This document shows positions 16,743 to 26,289 of a stretch of DNA of 64,000 nt, piece after piece (positions within the stretch are counted from its first letter, which is position 1; every line of letters begins with the position of its first letter). The notes below the pieces were generated by a model. The model was not told where the DNA came from. It worked only from the letters and a program-made list of their open reading frames with translations, and did no database searches. A program made the translations under genes and the position numbers. Source of the DNA: Nocardioides sp. 503 (GTDB lineage: Bacteria; Actinomycetota; Actinomycetes; Propionibacteriales; Nocardioidaceae); NCBI RefSeq assembly GCF_004522095.1, contig NZ_SPUI01000003.1, positions 558,001 to 622,000 on the forward strand, given 5' to 3'.

Positions 16743-17098
16743 GCGCCCTGGACCGCACCTGCCTGGAGCGCCTGGCCCACGACGTGGCCAGCCACCCGTT
16801 CATGGTCACCTTCGCCGAGAAGTACCGCCTGCTCCTGCCCCAGCGGATCCGCCGGGTCCTGGCCGCCCTCGCCGAGGGCGACCTCGAGGCGGCGCTCGAC
16901 GCCGCCTTGTCGCTGCGCGTCGCCTCGGCCTACGTCGGGGCGCTCGAGCTGGTCGAGATCGCCCGCCACCTCGAGTCCCACCTGCGCACCGGCGACCTCA
17001 CCGGCGCCGTCGTCCGCGCCGGCACGATGGACGCCGCCGCGCACCGCACCGAGCTCGCCCTCTCGACCTACCTCGCCGAGCTCGCCCTCGCCGCCTGA
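16739..17098 (+). CDS. HPt-like four-helix protein lacking the phosphorylatable histidine
   Basis: 119 residues, predicted all helical. The segment ALSLRVASAYVGALELVEIA (about 54-73) lines up with the core of histidine phosphotransfer domains (A-H-S-L-K-G-x-S-A-N-V-G-A), but the His is Leu, the Lys is Arg and the Gly is Val, so phosphotransfer is not expected. The following helix ARHLESHLRTGDL also fits HPt. It is coupled to the 56-residue ORF and lies downstream of the TasA-like gene. Possible role: a phosphorylation-independent docking or inhibitory protein. The family match is by eye only. Confidence 0.5.
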   Translation: MSALDRTCLERLAHDVASHPFMVTFAEKYRLLLPQRIRRVLAALAEGDLEAALDAALSLRVASAYVGALELVEIARHLESHLRTGDLTGAVVRAGTMDAAAHRTELALSTYLAELALAA

Positions 17099-17167
17099 GG
17101 CCCCGGCGACCGTTCGAGCGGTCCTCCTCGACGGGTCCAGACCACTGGATCCGTGGGGTCGATCCTC

Positions 17168-17203
17168 TTGACAGAGGTTTGTTAGTCCGCTGAACTAACA
17201 AAC
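17168..17203 (+). promoter_or_regulatory. Promoter and operator of the ROK repressor / GlcNAc operon
   Basis: TTGACA (17168-17173), 17-base spacer and TGAACT (17191-17196). Overlapping it is a perfect inverted repeat GTTTGTTAGT-N7-ACTAACAAAC (17177-17203) that ends at the base before the GTG start. A repressor bound here would cover the -10 and the start codon. The TTAGT/ACTAA core resembles operators of ROK/NagC-type regulators, so autoregulation is likely. Confidence 0.7.
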
Positions 17204-18334
17204 GTGACCCAGCTCTCACCCCTCGGCCGGCCGCTGCGCCCCAGCGGCAAGCTGCTGCAGGAGGACACCCGGCGCCACCACCGGGCCCTGCTCCTGCAGC
17301 GCCTCTTCCGGGACGGCCCGGCCAGCCGGGCCGACCTCGCGCGCACCACCGGGCTGACCCGGGTCACGGTCTCCGAGCTGGTCGGCACGATGGTCGCCGA
17401 CGGCCTCGTCGAGGAGCTGGGCGCTCCGGCCGAGAGCCGTGTGGGCAAGCCCCCGACGCTCGTGGGAGTGGCCGCGGAGTCCACCCACATCGTCAGCCTC
17501 GACCTCTCCGCCGACGACCGGCTCACCGGCGCGGTCCTCAACCTGGCCGGCCACGTCGTGGCCCGCTGCGAGCGGCCGCTGGCGGGACGCAAGGGCGCGG
17601 CGGCCACCGCACTCGTGCACGAGCTGGCCGACGAGCTGGTCGCGATGACGTCGCGGCCCGTCCTGGGCATCGGCGTGGGCTCCCCCGGCGTGGTGGACGC
17701 CCTCGGCACGGTGCTCGACGCGCCCAACCTCGGCTGGCACGGGACCGCCCTCGCCGAGGGCCTGCGCGAGCACACGGCCCTGCCGGTCTTCGTCGCCAAC
17801 GACGCCAACACCGCCGCGCTCGGCGAGCACACCTTCGGCCACGCCCAGGGCGGCGGGCTCATGGTGCTGCGGGTCGGCAACGGCGTCGGCGCCGGGCTGA
17901 TCCTCGAGGGCACCCTGCTGCACGGGCACCGGGCGGCGGCCGGCGAGATCGGCCACGTCGTCGTCGACCCGCGCGGCGAGCCGTGCGCCTGCGGCCGCAC
18001 GGGCTGCCTGGAGACGCTGCTCGCCGTACCCCACCTGCGCCGCCGCCTCGCGGCGTCCACGTCGCGCACCCGCGTGCTCGCCGACACCGGCCGGCGCCTG
18101 GGCGCCGCGCTCGCCCCGGTGGTGGGCACCCTCAACCTGCACGAGCTGGTCCTCAGCGGACCGGTCGAGCTCCTGGACGGACCGCTGCGCGACGCGGTCG
18201 AGAGCACCATCCGGCGGCGCACGATGCCGGTGATCGGCGACGAGCTGGTGGTCCGCACCTCGACCCTCGGCGACGACGTCGTCCTGGCGGGGGCGGCCGT
18301 GCTCGTCCTCGCCGGCGAGCTGGGCGTCTCGTGA
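17204..18334 (+). CDS. ROK-family transcriptional repressor (NagC-like)
   Basis: 376 residues: N-terminal winged helix (ASRADLARTTGLTRVTVSEL, residues about 40-59) joined to a sugar-binding ROK domain. The zinc motif CACGRTGCLE and AAAGEIGHVVVDP are present, but the ATP loop is altered (SLDLSADDRLTG instead of DxGxTK), as expected for a regulator rather than a kinase. GTG start directly abuts the operator. It heads the sugar uptake operon and most likely releases DNA on binding an amino sugar or its phosphate. Confidence 0.9.
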   Translation: MTQLSPLGRPLRPSGKLLQEDTRRHHRALLLQRLFRDGPASRADLARTTGLTRVTVSELVGTMVADGLVEELGAPAESRVGKPPTLVGVAAESTHIVSLDLSADDRLTGAVLNLAGHVVARCERPLAGRKGAAATALVHELADELVAMTSRPVLGIGVGSPGVVDALGTVLDAPNLGWHGTALAEGLREHTALPVFVANDANTAALGEHTFGHAQGGGLMVLRVGNGVGAGLILEGTLLHGHRAAAGEIGHVVVDPRGEPCACGRTGCLETLLAVPHLRRRLAASTSRTRVLADTGRRLGAALAPVVGTLNLHELVLSGPVELLDGPLRDAVESTIRRRTMPVIGDELVVRTSTLGDDVVLAGAAVLVLAGELGVS

Positions 18335-18395
18335 CCCGCCTCCCCACCAGCCCCGTTGCTGACCACAGCCGACGGCAGATGAAAGGAACCATCCG

Positions 18396-19673
18396 GTGCG
18401 CATGAAGACAACCCTGGGCCTGGCCCTGTCGGCCGTCCTGGCCCTGTCCGCCTGTGGCGGAAGCGATGACGAGAACAGCGCAGGCGGCGGTCCGGACAAG
18501 GCCGACATCCGCGTGTGGCTCAACGGCGCCGACACCCCGCAGGCGGCCCGCGACTGGCTGAAGAAGACCTTCGAGGAGCAGCACGACGGCTCCACCCTCA
18601 CCATCGAGGAGCAGCAGTGGGAGGGCCTCGTCGAGCGCCTGACCACCGCGCTGTCGAGCGGGGACGAGACGCCCGACGTGGTCGAGGTCGGCAACACCCA
18701 GAGCGCGACGTTCACCACCGCCGGCGCCTTCTCCGACCTGACCGGCGAGCTGGGCGACCTCGGCGGCGACGACCTGCTCCAGGGGTTCGTCGAGGCCGGG
18801 ACCGTCGACGACAAGACCTACGCCGTGCCCTACTACGCGGGCGGCAAGTACATCTTCTACCGCAAGGACCTGCTCGAGAAGGCGGGCCTCGAGGTGCCGA
18901 CGACCATGGAGGAGTTCGTGGACGCCGCGGTCGCGCTCAAGAAGGACAACCCCAAGCCTGCGAGCTTCTCGGGCTTCTGGTTCCCCGGGCAGGACTGGCG
19001 CAACGCGGTCAGCTTCGTCTGGGCCTCCGGTGGCGACCTCGCGGTGGAGGACGGCGGCCAGTGGCAGGGAGCCCTGTCCACGCCCGAGTCGCAGGAGGGC
19101 CTCGAGGTCGTGCAGCGGCTGATGACCGAGGCCTCGGGCGCCGCCAAGGACGGCAACGAGACCGACCCGCAGGTGCCGTTCTGCAACGGCGAGGTGGGCA
19201 TGATGTCCACGCCCAGCTGGATCAAGGGCCTGCTCGAGGACCCCAAGACCGGGTGCCCCGAGATGATGGACAAGGTCGGGGTCTTCGCCCTCCCCGGCGC
19301 CGAGGGCGAGCCGGCCCCGGTGCTGCTCGGCGGCTCCAACATCGCCGTGGCGGTGAAGTCCCCCCACCAGGACCTCGCCAAGGACGCCGTGGCGCTGATG
19401 CTGAGCGAGGACTACCAGACGATCCTGGCCGAGAACGGTCTCACGCCGGCCAAGCAGTCGCTCGCCCCGCTCCTGGGCGACGACGAGTTCGCGGCCGCCA
19501 CCATCGAGGCGGCCAGCAACGCCCGGCTCACTCCCCCGGCCGCCGGCTGGGCCGGCGTGGAGGGTGCGCGCATCCTCGAGGACCTCTTCGTCGCCATCGC
19601 CAAGGGCGGCGACGTCGCCGAGCTCGCGGGCAAGGCCGACGAGGCGATCACCGAGCAGCTCGGCTCCAGCTGA
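18396..19673 (+). CDS. Sugar ABC transporter substrate-binding lipoprotein (GlcNAc/chitobiose type)
   Basis: 425 residues, extracellular. Lipoprotein signal with lipobox LSAC (Cys near residue 20) followed by a Ser/Asp/Gly linker, then the two-lobed binding fold of CUT1 transporters (IRVWLNGADTP, ETPDVVEVGNTQSATF, YYAGGKYIFYRKDLLEKAG). The EVGNTQ segment and the neighbours (GH3 hexosaminidase, ROK kinase) suggest N-acetylglucosamine or N,N'-diacetylchitobiose, as in DasA or NgcE. GTG 18396 has an AAAGGA ribosome site at good spacing; an ATG two codons later is possible. Confidence 0.85.
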   Translation: MRMKTTLGLALSAVLALSACGGSDDENSAGGGPDKADIRVWLNGADTPQAARDWLKKTFEEQHDGSTLTIEEQQWEGLVERLTTALSSGDETPDVVEVGNTQSATFTTAGAFSDLTGELGDLGGDDLLQGFVEAGTVDDKTYAVPYYAGGKYIFYRKDLLEKAGLEVPTTMEEFVDAAVALKKDNPKPASFSGFWFPGQDWRNAVSFVWASGGDLAVEDGGQWQGALSTPESQEGLEVVQRLMTEASGAAKDGNETDPQVPFCNGEVGMMSTPSWIKGLLEDPKTGCPEMMDKVGVFALPGAEGEPAPVLLGGSNIAVAVKSPHQDLAKDAVALMLSEDYQTILAENGLTPAKQSLAPLLGDDEFAAATIEAASNARLTPPAAGWAGVEGARILEDLFVAIAKGGDVAELAGKADEAITEQLGSS

Positions 19674-19743
19674 GGCCACCGTCCTGACCGACCGGGGCGG
19701 CGGTGACGCCGCCCCGGTCCGGTCGCGCCCAGAAGGGTCGAGA

Positions 19744-20721
19744 ATGACCAGCACGACCGTGACGGCCGCCGCCGTCGACGCTCCGTCCGAGCCCGCGAGG
19801 GGAGGGACACCCGTGGCCCGACCCGGCCGGCGACGTACCCGCCGCGCACCGCTGCCCTACGTCCTGGTCCTCCCGGCCCTCGTCGCCCTCTGCGTCGGCC
19901 TGGGCTACCCGCTGGGGCGCCAGCTCCTCCTGTCCTTCCAGGACTACGGCCTGGCCCAGCAGTTCGGACAGCCCGCCACGTGGGTGGGGCTGGACAACTA
20001 CCGACGGCTCGCCGGTGACGGCTACCTGTGGAGCCTGGTCCTGCGCTCGGTGCTGTTCTGCTTCGTGTGCGCCGCGGTGACGATGGCGCTCGGGGTCGGC
20101 GTGGCCCTGCTGCTGCGGCTGATGTCGCGGCCGGTGCGGCTCCTGGTGCAGACCTCCCTGCTGCTGGCGTGGGCGATGCCCGTGCTGGCGGTGCTCACGG
20201 TGTGGCAGTGGCTCTTCGACAGCCAGTACGGCGTCGTCAACTGGGTGCTGACGCGGCTCGGCGGCGACTTCGCCGGTCACTCGTGGCTGCTCGAGCCGAT
20301 GTCGTTCTTCATGGTCGCGGCCGTCGTCGTGGTGTGGATGAGCGTGCCGTTCGTGGCCTTCACCGTCTACGCCGGCCTGACCCAGGTCCCCGAGGAGCTG
20401 CTCGAGGCGGCGGCTGTCGACGGCGCCGGACCCCGGGCCCGGCTGCGGCACATCATCGTCCCGGTCATCCGCCCGGTGCTGCTCGTCGTCGGGCTGCTCC
20501 AGGTCATCTGGGACCTGCGCGTCTTCACCCAGATCTACGTCCTCCAGCAGGCGGGCGGCGTCACGCGCGACACCAACCTGCTGGGCACCTACATCTACCG
20601 CTCCGGCATCGGCGAGGGCCGCTTCGGCACCGCCGCGGCGGTGGCGGTCTTCATGCTGGCGCTGACCGTCGTGCTGACCTCGCCCTACGTCGTCCGCATG
20701 CTGCGCGAGGAGGAGTCATGA
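19744..20721 (+). CDS. Sugar ABC transporter permease 1
   Basis: 325-residue MalF-type inner membrane permease with six predicted helices after a basic Pro/Arg/Thr-rich N-terminal tail of about 40 residues. The coupling loop (EELLEAAAVDGAGPRARLRH) holds the EAA motif that docks on the ATPase. The ribosome site AGAAGGG precedes ATG 19744. The stop overlaps the next permease start (ATGA). Confidence 0.92.
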   Translation: MTSTTVTAAAVDAPSEPARGGTPVARPGRRRTRRAPLPYVLVLPALVALCVGLGYPLGRQLLLSFQDYGLAQQFGQPATWVGLDNYRRLAGDGYLWSLVLRSVLFCFVCAAVTMALGVGVALLLRLMSRPVRLLVQTSLLLAWAMPVLAVLTVWQWLFDSQYGVVNWVLTRLGGDFAGHSWLLEPMSFFMVAAVVVVWMSVPFVAFTVYAGLTQVPEELLEAAAVDGAGPRARLRHIIVPVIRPVLLVVGLLQVIWDLRVFTQIYVLQQAGGVTRDTNLLGTYIYRSGIGEGRFGTAAAVAVFMLALTVVLTSPYVVRMLREEES

Positions 20722-21557
20722 GCCGCGTGTCCCCCACCGCCCGGACGGCCGCCAACCTGGTCGGCCTGGCGATCCTGCTGGTCTTCGCGTTCCCGGTCTA
20801 CTGGATGGTGTCGACGTCGTTCCAGACGCGCGCCGAGATCCGCGCCCCCGAGCCGACGTGGCACCCCTTCGGCGGCAGCCTGGACAACTACCGCCGGCTC
20901 TTCACCGACGGGGGCGGCTTCACCGACGCCCTGCGCGTCAGCCTGTCGGTGACGGTGCTGACCGTGGTCGTCGCGCTGCTCTTCGCCTTCCTGGCGGCGC
21001 TGGCGGTCTCGCGCTTCCGCTTCCGCGGCCGCAAGAGCTTCGTGGTCGTGCTCCTGCTCGTGCAGATGATCCCGACCGAGGGCCTGTTCATCTCCCAGTA
21101 CAAGATGCTCGAGGCGGCCGACCTGACCAACACCGTCATCGGCCTGACCGTGCTCTACGTCGCCGCGGTGCTCCCCTTCACCATCTGGACCCTGCGCGGC
21201 TTCGTCGCCGGGCTGCCGGTCGACCTGGAGGAGGCGGCGATGGTCGACGGCTGCACGCGCACCGGCGCCTTCTTCCGCATCACCTTCCCGCTGCTCGCGC
21301 CCGGCCTCGTGGCCACCGGGGTGTTCGGCTTCATCCAGGCGTGGAACGAGTTCACGGTCGGCCTGGTCGTGATGACGCGCGAGGACAGCAAGACGCTGCC
21401 CGTGTGGCTGAGCACGTTCACCGACGTCAACCGCGGCACCGACTGGGGTGCGGTCATGGCGGGGTCGACGCTGATCGCGATCCCGGTGATCGTCTTCTTC
21501 CTGCTCGTGCAGGGGCGGATGGTCGGCGGCCTGACCAGCGGCGCGGTGAAGGGATGA
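20718..21557 (+). CDS. Sugar ABC transporter permease 2
   Basis: 279-residue MalG-type permease, six membrane helices. The EAA loop reads VDLEEAAMVDGCTRTGAF; the N-terminal pattern FPVYWMVSTSFQ is typical of the CUT1 family. Overlaps permease 1 and the GH3 gene by 4 bases each. No ATPase gene occurs in the operon, so a shared MsiK-type ATPase encoded elsewhere is probably used. Confidence 0.92.
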   Translation: MSRVSPTARTAANLVGLAILLVFAFPVYWMVSTSFQTRAEIRAPEPTWHPFGGSLDNYRRLFTDGGGFTDALRVSLSVTVLTVVVALLFAFLAALAVSRFRFRGRKSFVVVLLLVQMIPTEGLFISQYKMLEAADLTNTVIGLTVLYVAAVLPFTIWTLRGFVAGLPVDLEEAAMVDGCTRTGAFFRITFPLLAPGLVATGVFGFIQAWNEFTVGLVVMTREDSKTLPVWLSTFTDVNRGTDWGAVMAGSTLIAIPVIVFFLLVQGRMVGGLTSGAVKG

Positions 21558-22990
21558 GCCGCGACCGGCTCGAGCGGCTCGCGCTCGCGGTCCAGCTCCC
21601 CGGGTTCCCCGGCACCACCCTCGCCGACGACGTACGGCGGATGCTCGCCGACGGCCTCGGCGGGATCTGCCTGTTCGCCGGCAACACCGCCGACGGCCCG
21701 GACGCGGTCGCGCGCCTGGTGGCCGACGTCCACGCGACGGCCGACGGGGCCGTGGTCGCGACCGACGAGGAGGGCGGCTCCGTGACCCGCCTGCACGTCG
21801 GGGCCGGCAGCCCGGTGCTGGGCCCGGCCGCGCTCGGCGTGGTCGACGACCCGGACCTGACCGCGGCCGCCGGCCGCGCGGTCGGTCACGACCTGGCCGC
21901 CCTCGGGATCGACCTGTGCCTCGGCCCGGTCGCCGACGTCAACAGCAACCCCGACAACCCGGTCATCGGGGTGCGCAGCTTCGGGTCGGCCGCGGGGCCG
22001 GTGGCCGCCCACGTCGCCGCGTGGGTCGGCGGGCTGCAGTCGACCGGCCCGGCGGCGTGCGTCAAGCACTTCCCCGGGCACGGGGACACCGCGGTGGACA
22101 GCCACCTCGCGCTGCCGGTCCTCGAGGCCGACCTCGACCTGCTGGCCCGGCGCGAGCTGGTCCCCTTCGCCGCGGCCGTGGAGGCCGGGGCCGCCGCGGT
22201 GATGACGTCCCACCTGGTGGTGCGCGCCCTGGACCCGGATCGGCCGGCGACGACCAGCCCGCCCGTGCTGGCGCACCTCCGCGAGCGGCTGGGCTTCGAG
22301 GGCGTCGTCGTCACCGACGCCCTCGACATGGTGGGCGTGTCGGGCCGCACGGGCGTGCCCGAGGCCGCCGTCCTCGCGCTCGCGGCCGGCGCCGACCTGC
22401 TGTGCCTGGGCGCGGACAAGGACCCGGCGCTCGTGCGGGCGGTGCAGTCCGCGATCGTGGAGGCCGTGCGAGGCGGGCGGATCGACGAGGAGCGGCTCGC
22501 CGACGCCGCTGCGCGTGCCACCTCCCTGCGCCGCCGTGGCCACCGAGGCCCGGCCGGGCACGCCGAGGAGGACGAGCACGCGCAGTCGCTCGCCGCGCCG
22601 CGCTCGCTCGTGGTCGACGGCACGCTGCCGGACCTGGCAGGCGCGGTGCTGGCGCGGGTCGACACCGCCCCCAGCATCGCGGTGGGGCCGGGGTCGTGGG
22701 GGCTGCCGACAGCACTGGCCGTGCGCCCGGACGAGGCCGGTGCCGCCACCCGTCTGACCCGCGCCGCGGGCGGTCGTCCGCTCGTGCTGCAGGTGCGCGA
22801 CGCCCACCTCGAGCCGGCCACGGCCCGGCTGGTGGCGGACCTGGCGGCCACCACGACGGTGGTGGTCGTCGAGCTCGGGTGGCCGGGCCCGCTCCCGGTG
22901 CCCGTCACCAGGATCCGCACCCACGGCGTCTCGCGCCCCACCCACGCGGCGCTCGCCCGGCTGCTCTCGGAGAAGGGATGGTCCGCGTGA
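21554..22990 (+). CDS. GH3 beta-N-acetylhexosaminidase (NagZ-like)
   Basis: 478 residues, no signal peptide, so cytoplasmic. The GH3 barrel has GGICLFAGN, DEEGGSVTRL, the NagZ-type loop KHFPGHGDTAVDSH (His-Asp dyad, about residues 176-189) and the nucleophile in VVVTDALDMVGV (Asp near 255). A C-terminal domain of about 130 residues follows. It likely splits imported chitobiose or muropeptide-derived sugars to free GlcNAc for the kinase encoded next. Coupled to both neighbours by 4-base overlaps. Confidence 0.88.
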   Translation: MSRDRLERLALAVQLPGFPGTTLADDVRRMLADGLGGICLFAGNTADGPDAVARLVADVHATADGAVVATDEEGGSVTRLHVGAGSPVLGPAALGVVDDPDLTAAAGRAVGHDLAALGIDLCLGPVADVNSNPDNPVIGVRSFGSAAGPVAAHVAAWVGGLQSTGPAACVKHFPGHGDTAVDSHLALPVLEADLDLLARRELVPFAAAVEAGAAAVMTSHLVVRALDPDRPATTSPPVLAHLRERLGFEGVVVTDALDMVGVSGRTGVPEAAVLALAAGADLLCLGADKDPALVRAVQSAIVEAVRGGRIDEERLADAAARATSLRRRGHRGPAGHAEEDEHAQSLAAPRSLVVDGTLPDLAGAVLARVDTAPSIAVGPGSWGLPTALAVRPDEAGAATRLTRAAGGRPLVLQVRDAHLEPATARLVADLAATTTVVVVELGWPGPLPVPVTRIRTHGVSRPTHAALARLLSEKGWSA

Positions 22991-23895
22991 CCAGCTTCGG
23001 ACTCGACATCGGTGCCACCAAGACCCTCGGCATCGTCCTGGACGCCGACGGGGCGGTGCTCGCGCAGGTGCGCGAGCCCACGCTGCTGGGCGCCGCCGGG
23101 GTCCTCGAGACGACGGCGCGGGTGGTGCACCGGCTCCGCCAGGTCGGCGAGCCCCACGGGCCCATCGGGGTCGGGGTGCCGGGGCTCGTCGACGTGCGCA
23201 CCGGCTCGGTGACCCACGCGGTCAACCTCGGGCTCGACGGCGAGGTCCTGCCGCTGGAGAGCCTGCTGGCCGAGCGCCTGGGCCACCCCGTCGTGCTCGA
23301 GAACGACGTCAACGCCGCGACGCTCGGGGCGGCCTCGCTGACCGGCGCCGACGACCTCGCCTACCTCAGCATCGGGACCGGCCTCGCGGCCGGGCTGCTC
23401 CTCGACGGGCGCCTGCGTCGCGGCACCCGGGGCGCCGCCGGCGAGATCGGCCACCTGCCGGTCGACCCGGCCGGCGCCCGGTGCCAGTGCGGGCAGCGCG
23501 GCTGCCTGGAGACGGTGGCCTCGGGTGCGGCCCTGTCCGCGGCCTGGCCCTCGCCCGACCGGCCCGCGGCCCAGAGCCTGTTCGCGGCCGCCGCCGCCGG
23601 GGACCCGGCCGCCGTCACCGCACGCCGTACCTTCGTCGGGGGTGTCGCGCAGGCCGTGATCATGCTGGGCCTGACCGTCGACGTGGACACCGTCGTGCTC
23701 GGAGGCGGCGTCTCGCACCTCGGGGAGTCCCTGCGCGCGGCCGTGGCCGAGGAGCTGCACGAGCGCGGGTCGACCTCGCCGTTCCTCGCCTCCCTCGGGC
23801 TCGCCGACCGGGTGCGGGTGCTGCCCGACGACCTGCCGGTGGCGGCCGTCGGCGCGGCGCTGCTCGGCGACGACCGTCGCCTGGCGCTCGGGTGA
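22987..23895 (+). CDS. ROK-family sugar kinase (likely N-acetylglucosamine kinase)
   Basis: 302 residues. ATP loop FGLDIGATKT at the N-terminus, catalytic Asp in ENDVNAATLG (about residue 105), SIGTGLAAGLLLDG, the sugar-binding GAAGEIGHLPVDP and zinc site CQCGQRGCLE. GTG 22987 is preferred because the AGAAGGG ribosome site is nine bases upstream and the codon overlaps the GH3 stop; an ATG three codons earlier has no usable spacing. Last gene of the amino-sugar operon; phosphorylates the monosaccharide released by the GH3 enzyme. Glucokinase activity cannot be excluded. Confidence 0.88.
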   Translation: MTSFGLDIGATKTLGIVLDADGAVLAQVREPTLLGAAGVLETTARVVHRLRQVGEPHGPIGVGVPGLVDVRTGSVTHAVNLGLDGEVLPLESLLAERLGHPVVLENDVNAATLGAASLTGADDLAYLSIGTGLAAGLLLDGRLRRGTRGAAGEIGHLPVDPAGARCQCGQRGCLETVASGAALSAAWPSPDRPAAQSLFAAAAAGDPAAVTARRTFVGGVAQAVIMLGLTVDVDTVVLGGGVSHLGESLRAAVAEELHERGSTSPFLASLGLADRVRVLPDDLPVAAVGAALLGDDRRLALG

Positions 23896-23905
23896 GCGGG
23901 ACGCG

Positions 23906-24490
23906 TCAGGGGCGGGTGGTCCGCGCGAGGTAGGCCACGCCGCGCGGCGACAGCTCGTAGCCCACGTCGAAGCTGCGCGTCAGCCCGAGCCGCTTGAGCT
24001 TGCGGACGTCGATCTTGAAGGGGTCGCGCTCGCGGCCCACCTCCGCGGCGAGGTCCGGCGCCCGCACGCGCGGCCTGCGGCCGATGAGCTCGAGGGTCTG
24101 CCGGGTCCACGGCCCGTGGCTGCTCGCGCGGTCGAGCCGGGTCAGGCGGGCGTCCAGGTCGGTCACGTCGGCCTCGCTCAGGTCGGCGTCCTCGCGCAGC
24201 GCGATGCGGGGGTCCTCGCCGGCCCACACCATCCGCACGCGGTACGTCGCCAGGCTGGTGTCGGGGGCCAGCCGGGCGCGCAGCCGGTCGGCGTCGGGGT
24301 GCCCGGCGCGGCGGGCGTCCTCGTCGCTGATCGTGTCCGGGTCGACGACGCCGACCTCCTCCACGCGCACCATCCCGGGCACCGTGGTGAACGTGTGGCC
24401 CGGCTGCACGTCCTGGCGCCGCCAGCGTCGGAACGCCAGGTCCATCGACCCGTCGGCCACACCGTGGGCCACCTTCACCGGGAGCAGCAC
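23906..24490 (-). CDS. ASCH-like domain protein of unknown function
   Basis: 194 residues. The first 60 (VKVAHGVADGSMDLAFRRW ... PGHTFTTVPG) resemble the ASCH/PUA-like fold by the pattern of a short helix, RRW and a PGxxF turn; the C-terminal half is basic and helical (KIDVRKLKRLGLTRSFDVG), resembling a winged helix ending LSPRGVAYL. It may bind RNA or DNA. GTG start with a GAGGAGG ribosome site; 10 bases downstream of the acetyltransferase gene, so in the same operon. Confidence 0.5.
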   Translation of the reverse strand: MLLPVKVAHGVADGSMDLAFRRWRRQDVQPGHTFTTVPGMVRVEEVGVVDPDTISDEDARRAGHPDADRLRARLAPDTSLATYRVRMVWAGEDPRIALREDADLSEADVTDLDARLTRLDRASSHGPWTRQTLELIGRRPRVRAPDLAAEVGRERDPFKIDVRKLKRLGLTRSFDVGYELSPRGVAYLARTTRP

Positions 24491-24500
24491 CGGGGCCTCC

Positions 24501-24971
24501 TCAGACGAGTCGCTTGCCGAGCGTGCGGCTCAGCGGTGAGCCACGGTAGTAGCCGTAGCCGGGGATCGCGACGTAGCCCGACGACTCGTAGAGCGCGATC
24601 GCCTCGGGCTGCTTCATGCCGGTCTCCAGCACCAGCGCCTCGGCCCCCGCCGCGCGGGCCGACTCCTCCAGGTGCGCCAGCATCCGGCGCGCGTGGCCGT
24701 GGCCGCGTGCCGCCGCCACGACGTACATCCGCTTGATCTCGCAGGTGACGGTGGTGCCGAACGCCTCCACCGTGGAGCGCCGCCAGGCGCCGGTGGCGAC
24801 CGGCTCCCCGTCGACGTAGCCGACGAAGAAGCTGCCGTGCGGTGGCTCGAACTCCAGCGGGTCGACCGGGGAGTCGTCCTGGCTGCCGTAGCGCACGACG
24901 TACTCGGCCTGGACGTCGGCGACCAGGCGGACGGCGTCGGGGTGGCCGTAGCCGACGCGCTGGAACAGCAC
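24501..24971 (-). CDS. GNAT-family N-acetyltransferase
   Basis: 156 residues with the acetyl-CoA site RGHGHARRML (about 90-99) and the GNAT C-terminal pattern LETGMKQPEAIALYESSGYVAIPGYG. Such short single-domain GNATs acetylate small molecules or protein termini; substrate unknown. GTG start with GGAGGT five bases upstream. Divergent from serC; the 100-base gap holds an inverted repeat. Confidence 0.88.
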   Translation of the reverse strand: MLFQRVGYGHPDAVRLVADVQAEYVVRYGSQDDSPVDPLEFEPPHGSFFVGYVDGEPVATGAWRRSTVEAFGTTVTCEIKRMYVVAAARGHGHARRMLAHLEESARAAGAEALVLETGMKQPEAIALYESSGYVAIPGYGYYRGSPLSRTLGKRLV

Positions 24972-25002
24972 AGGGGACCTCCGATTTATCGCGGGCGCAA
25001 CG

Positions 25003-26197
<1,195 letters not shown>

Positions 26198-26207
26198 GCC
26201 GCACCGC

Positions 26208-26276
26208 CGGGATAGTCCCTAACGAATTCGTGGTTGTTCGTGGTCGCGGACCACGATTTTGTTAGGGACTATCCCG
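26208..26276. repeat. Palindromic dispersed element, copy 2
   Basis: 69 bp with perfect 16-base arms (CGGGATAGTCCCTAAC / GTTAGGGACTATCCCG) and an inner hairpin CGTGGTC-GCG-GACCACG (26239-26255). Arm sequence differs from copy 1 at 6196-6260 by one inserted A and one base change. It fills the gap between convergent serC and topoisomerase IB, where it could act as a two-way terminator. Confidence 0.75.
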
Positions 26277-26289
26277 ACGGCGACGCCCC

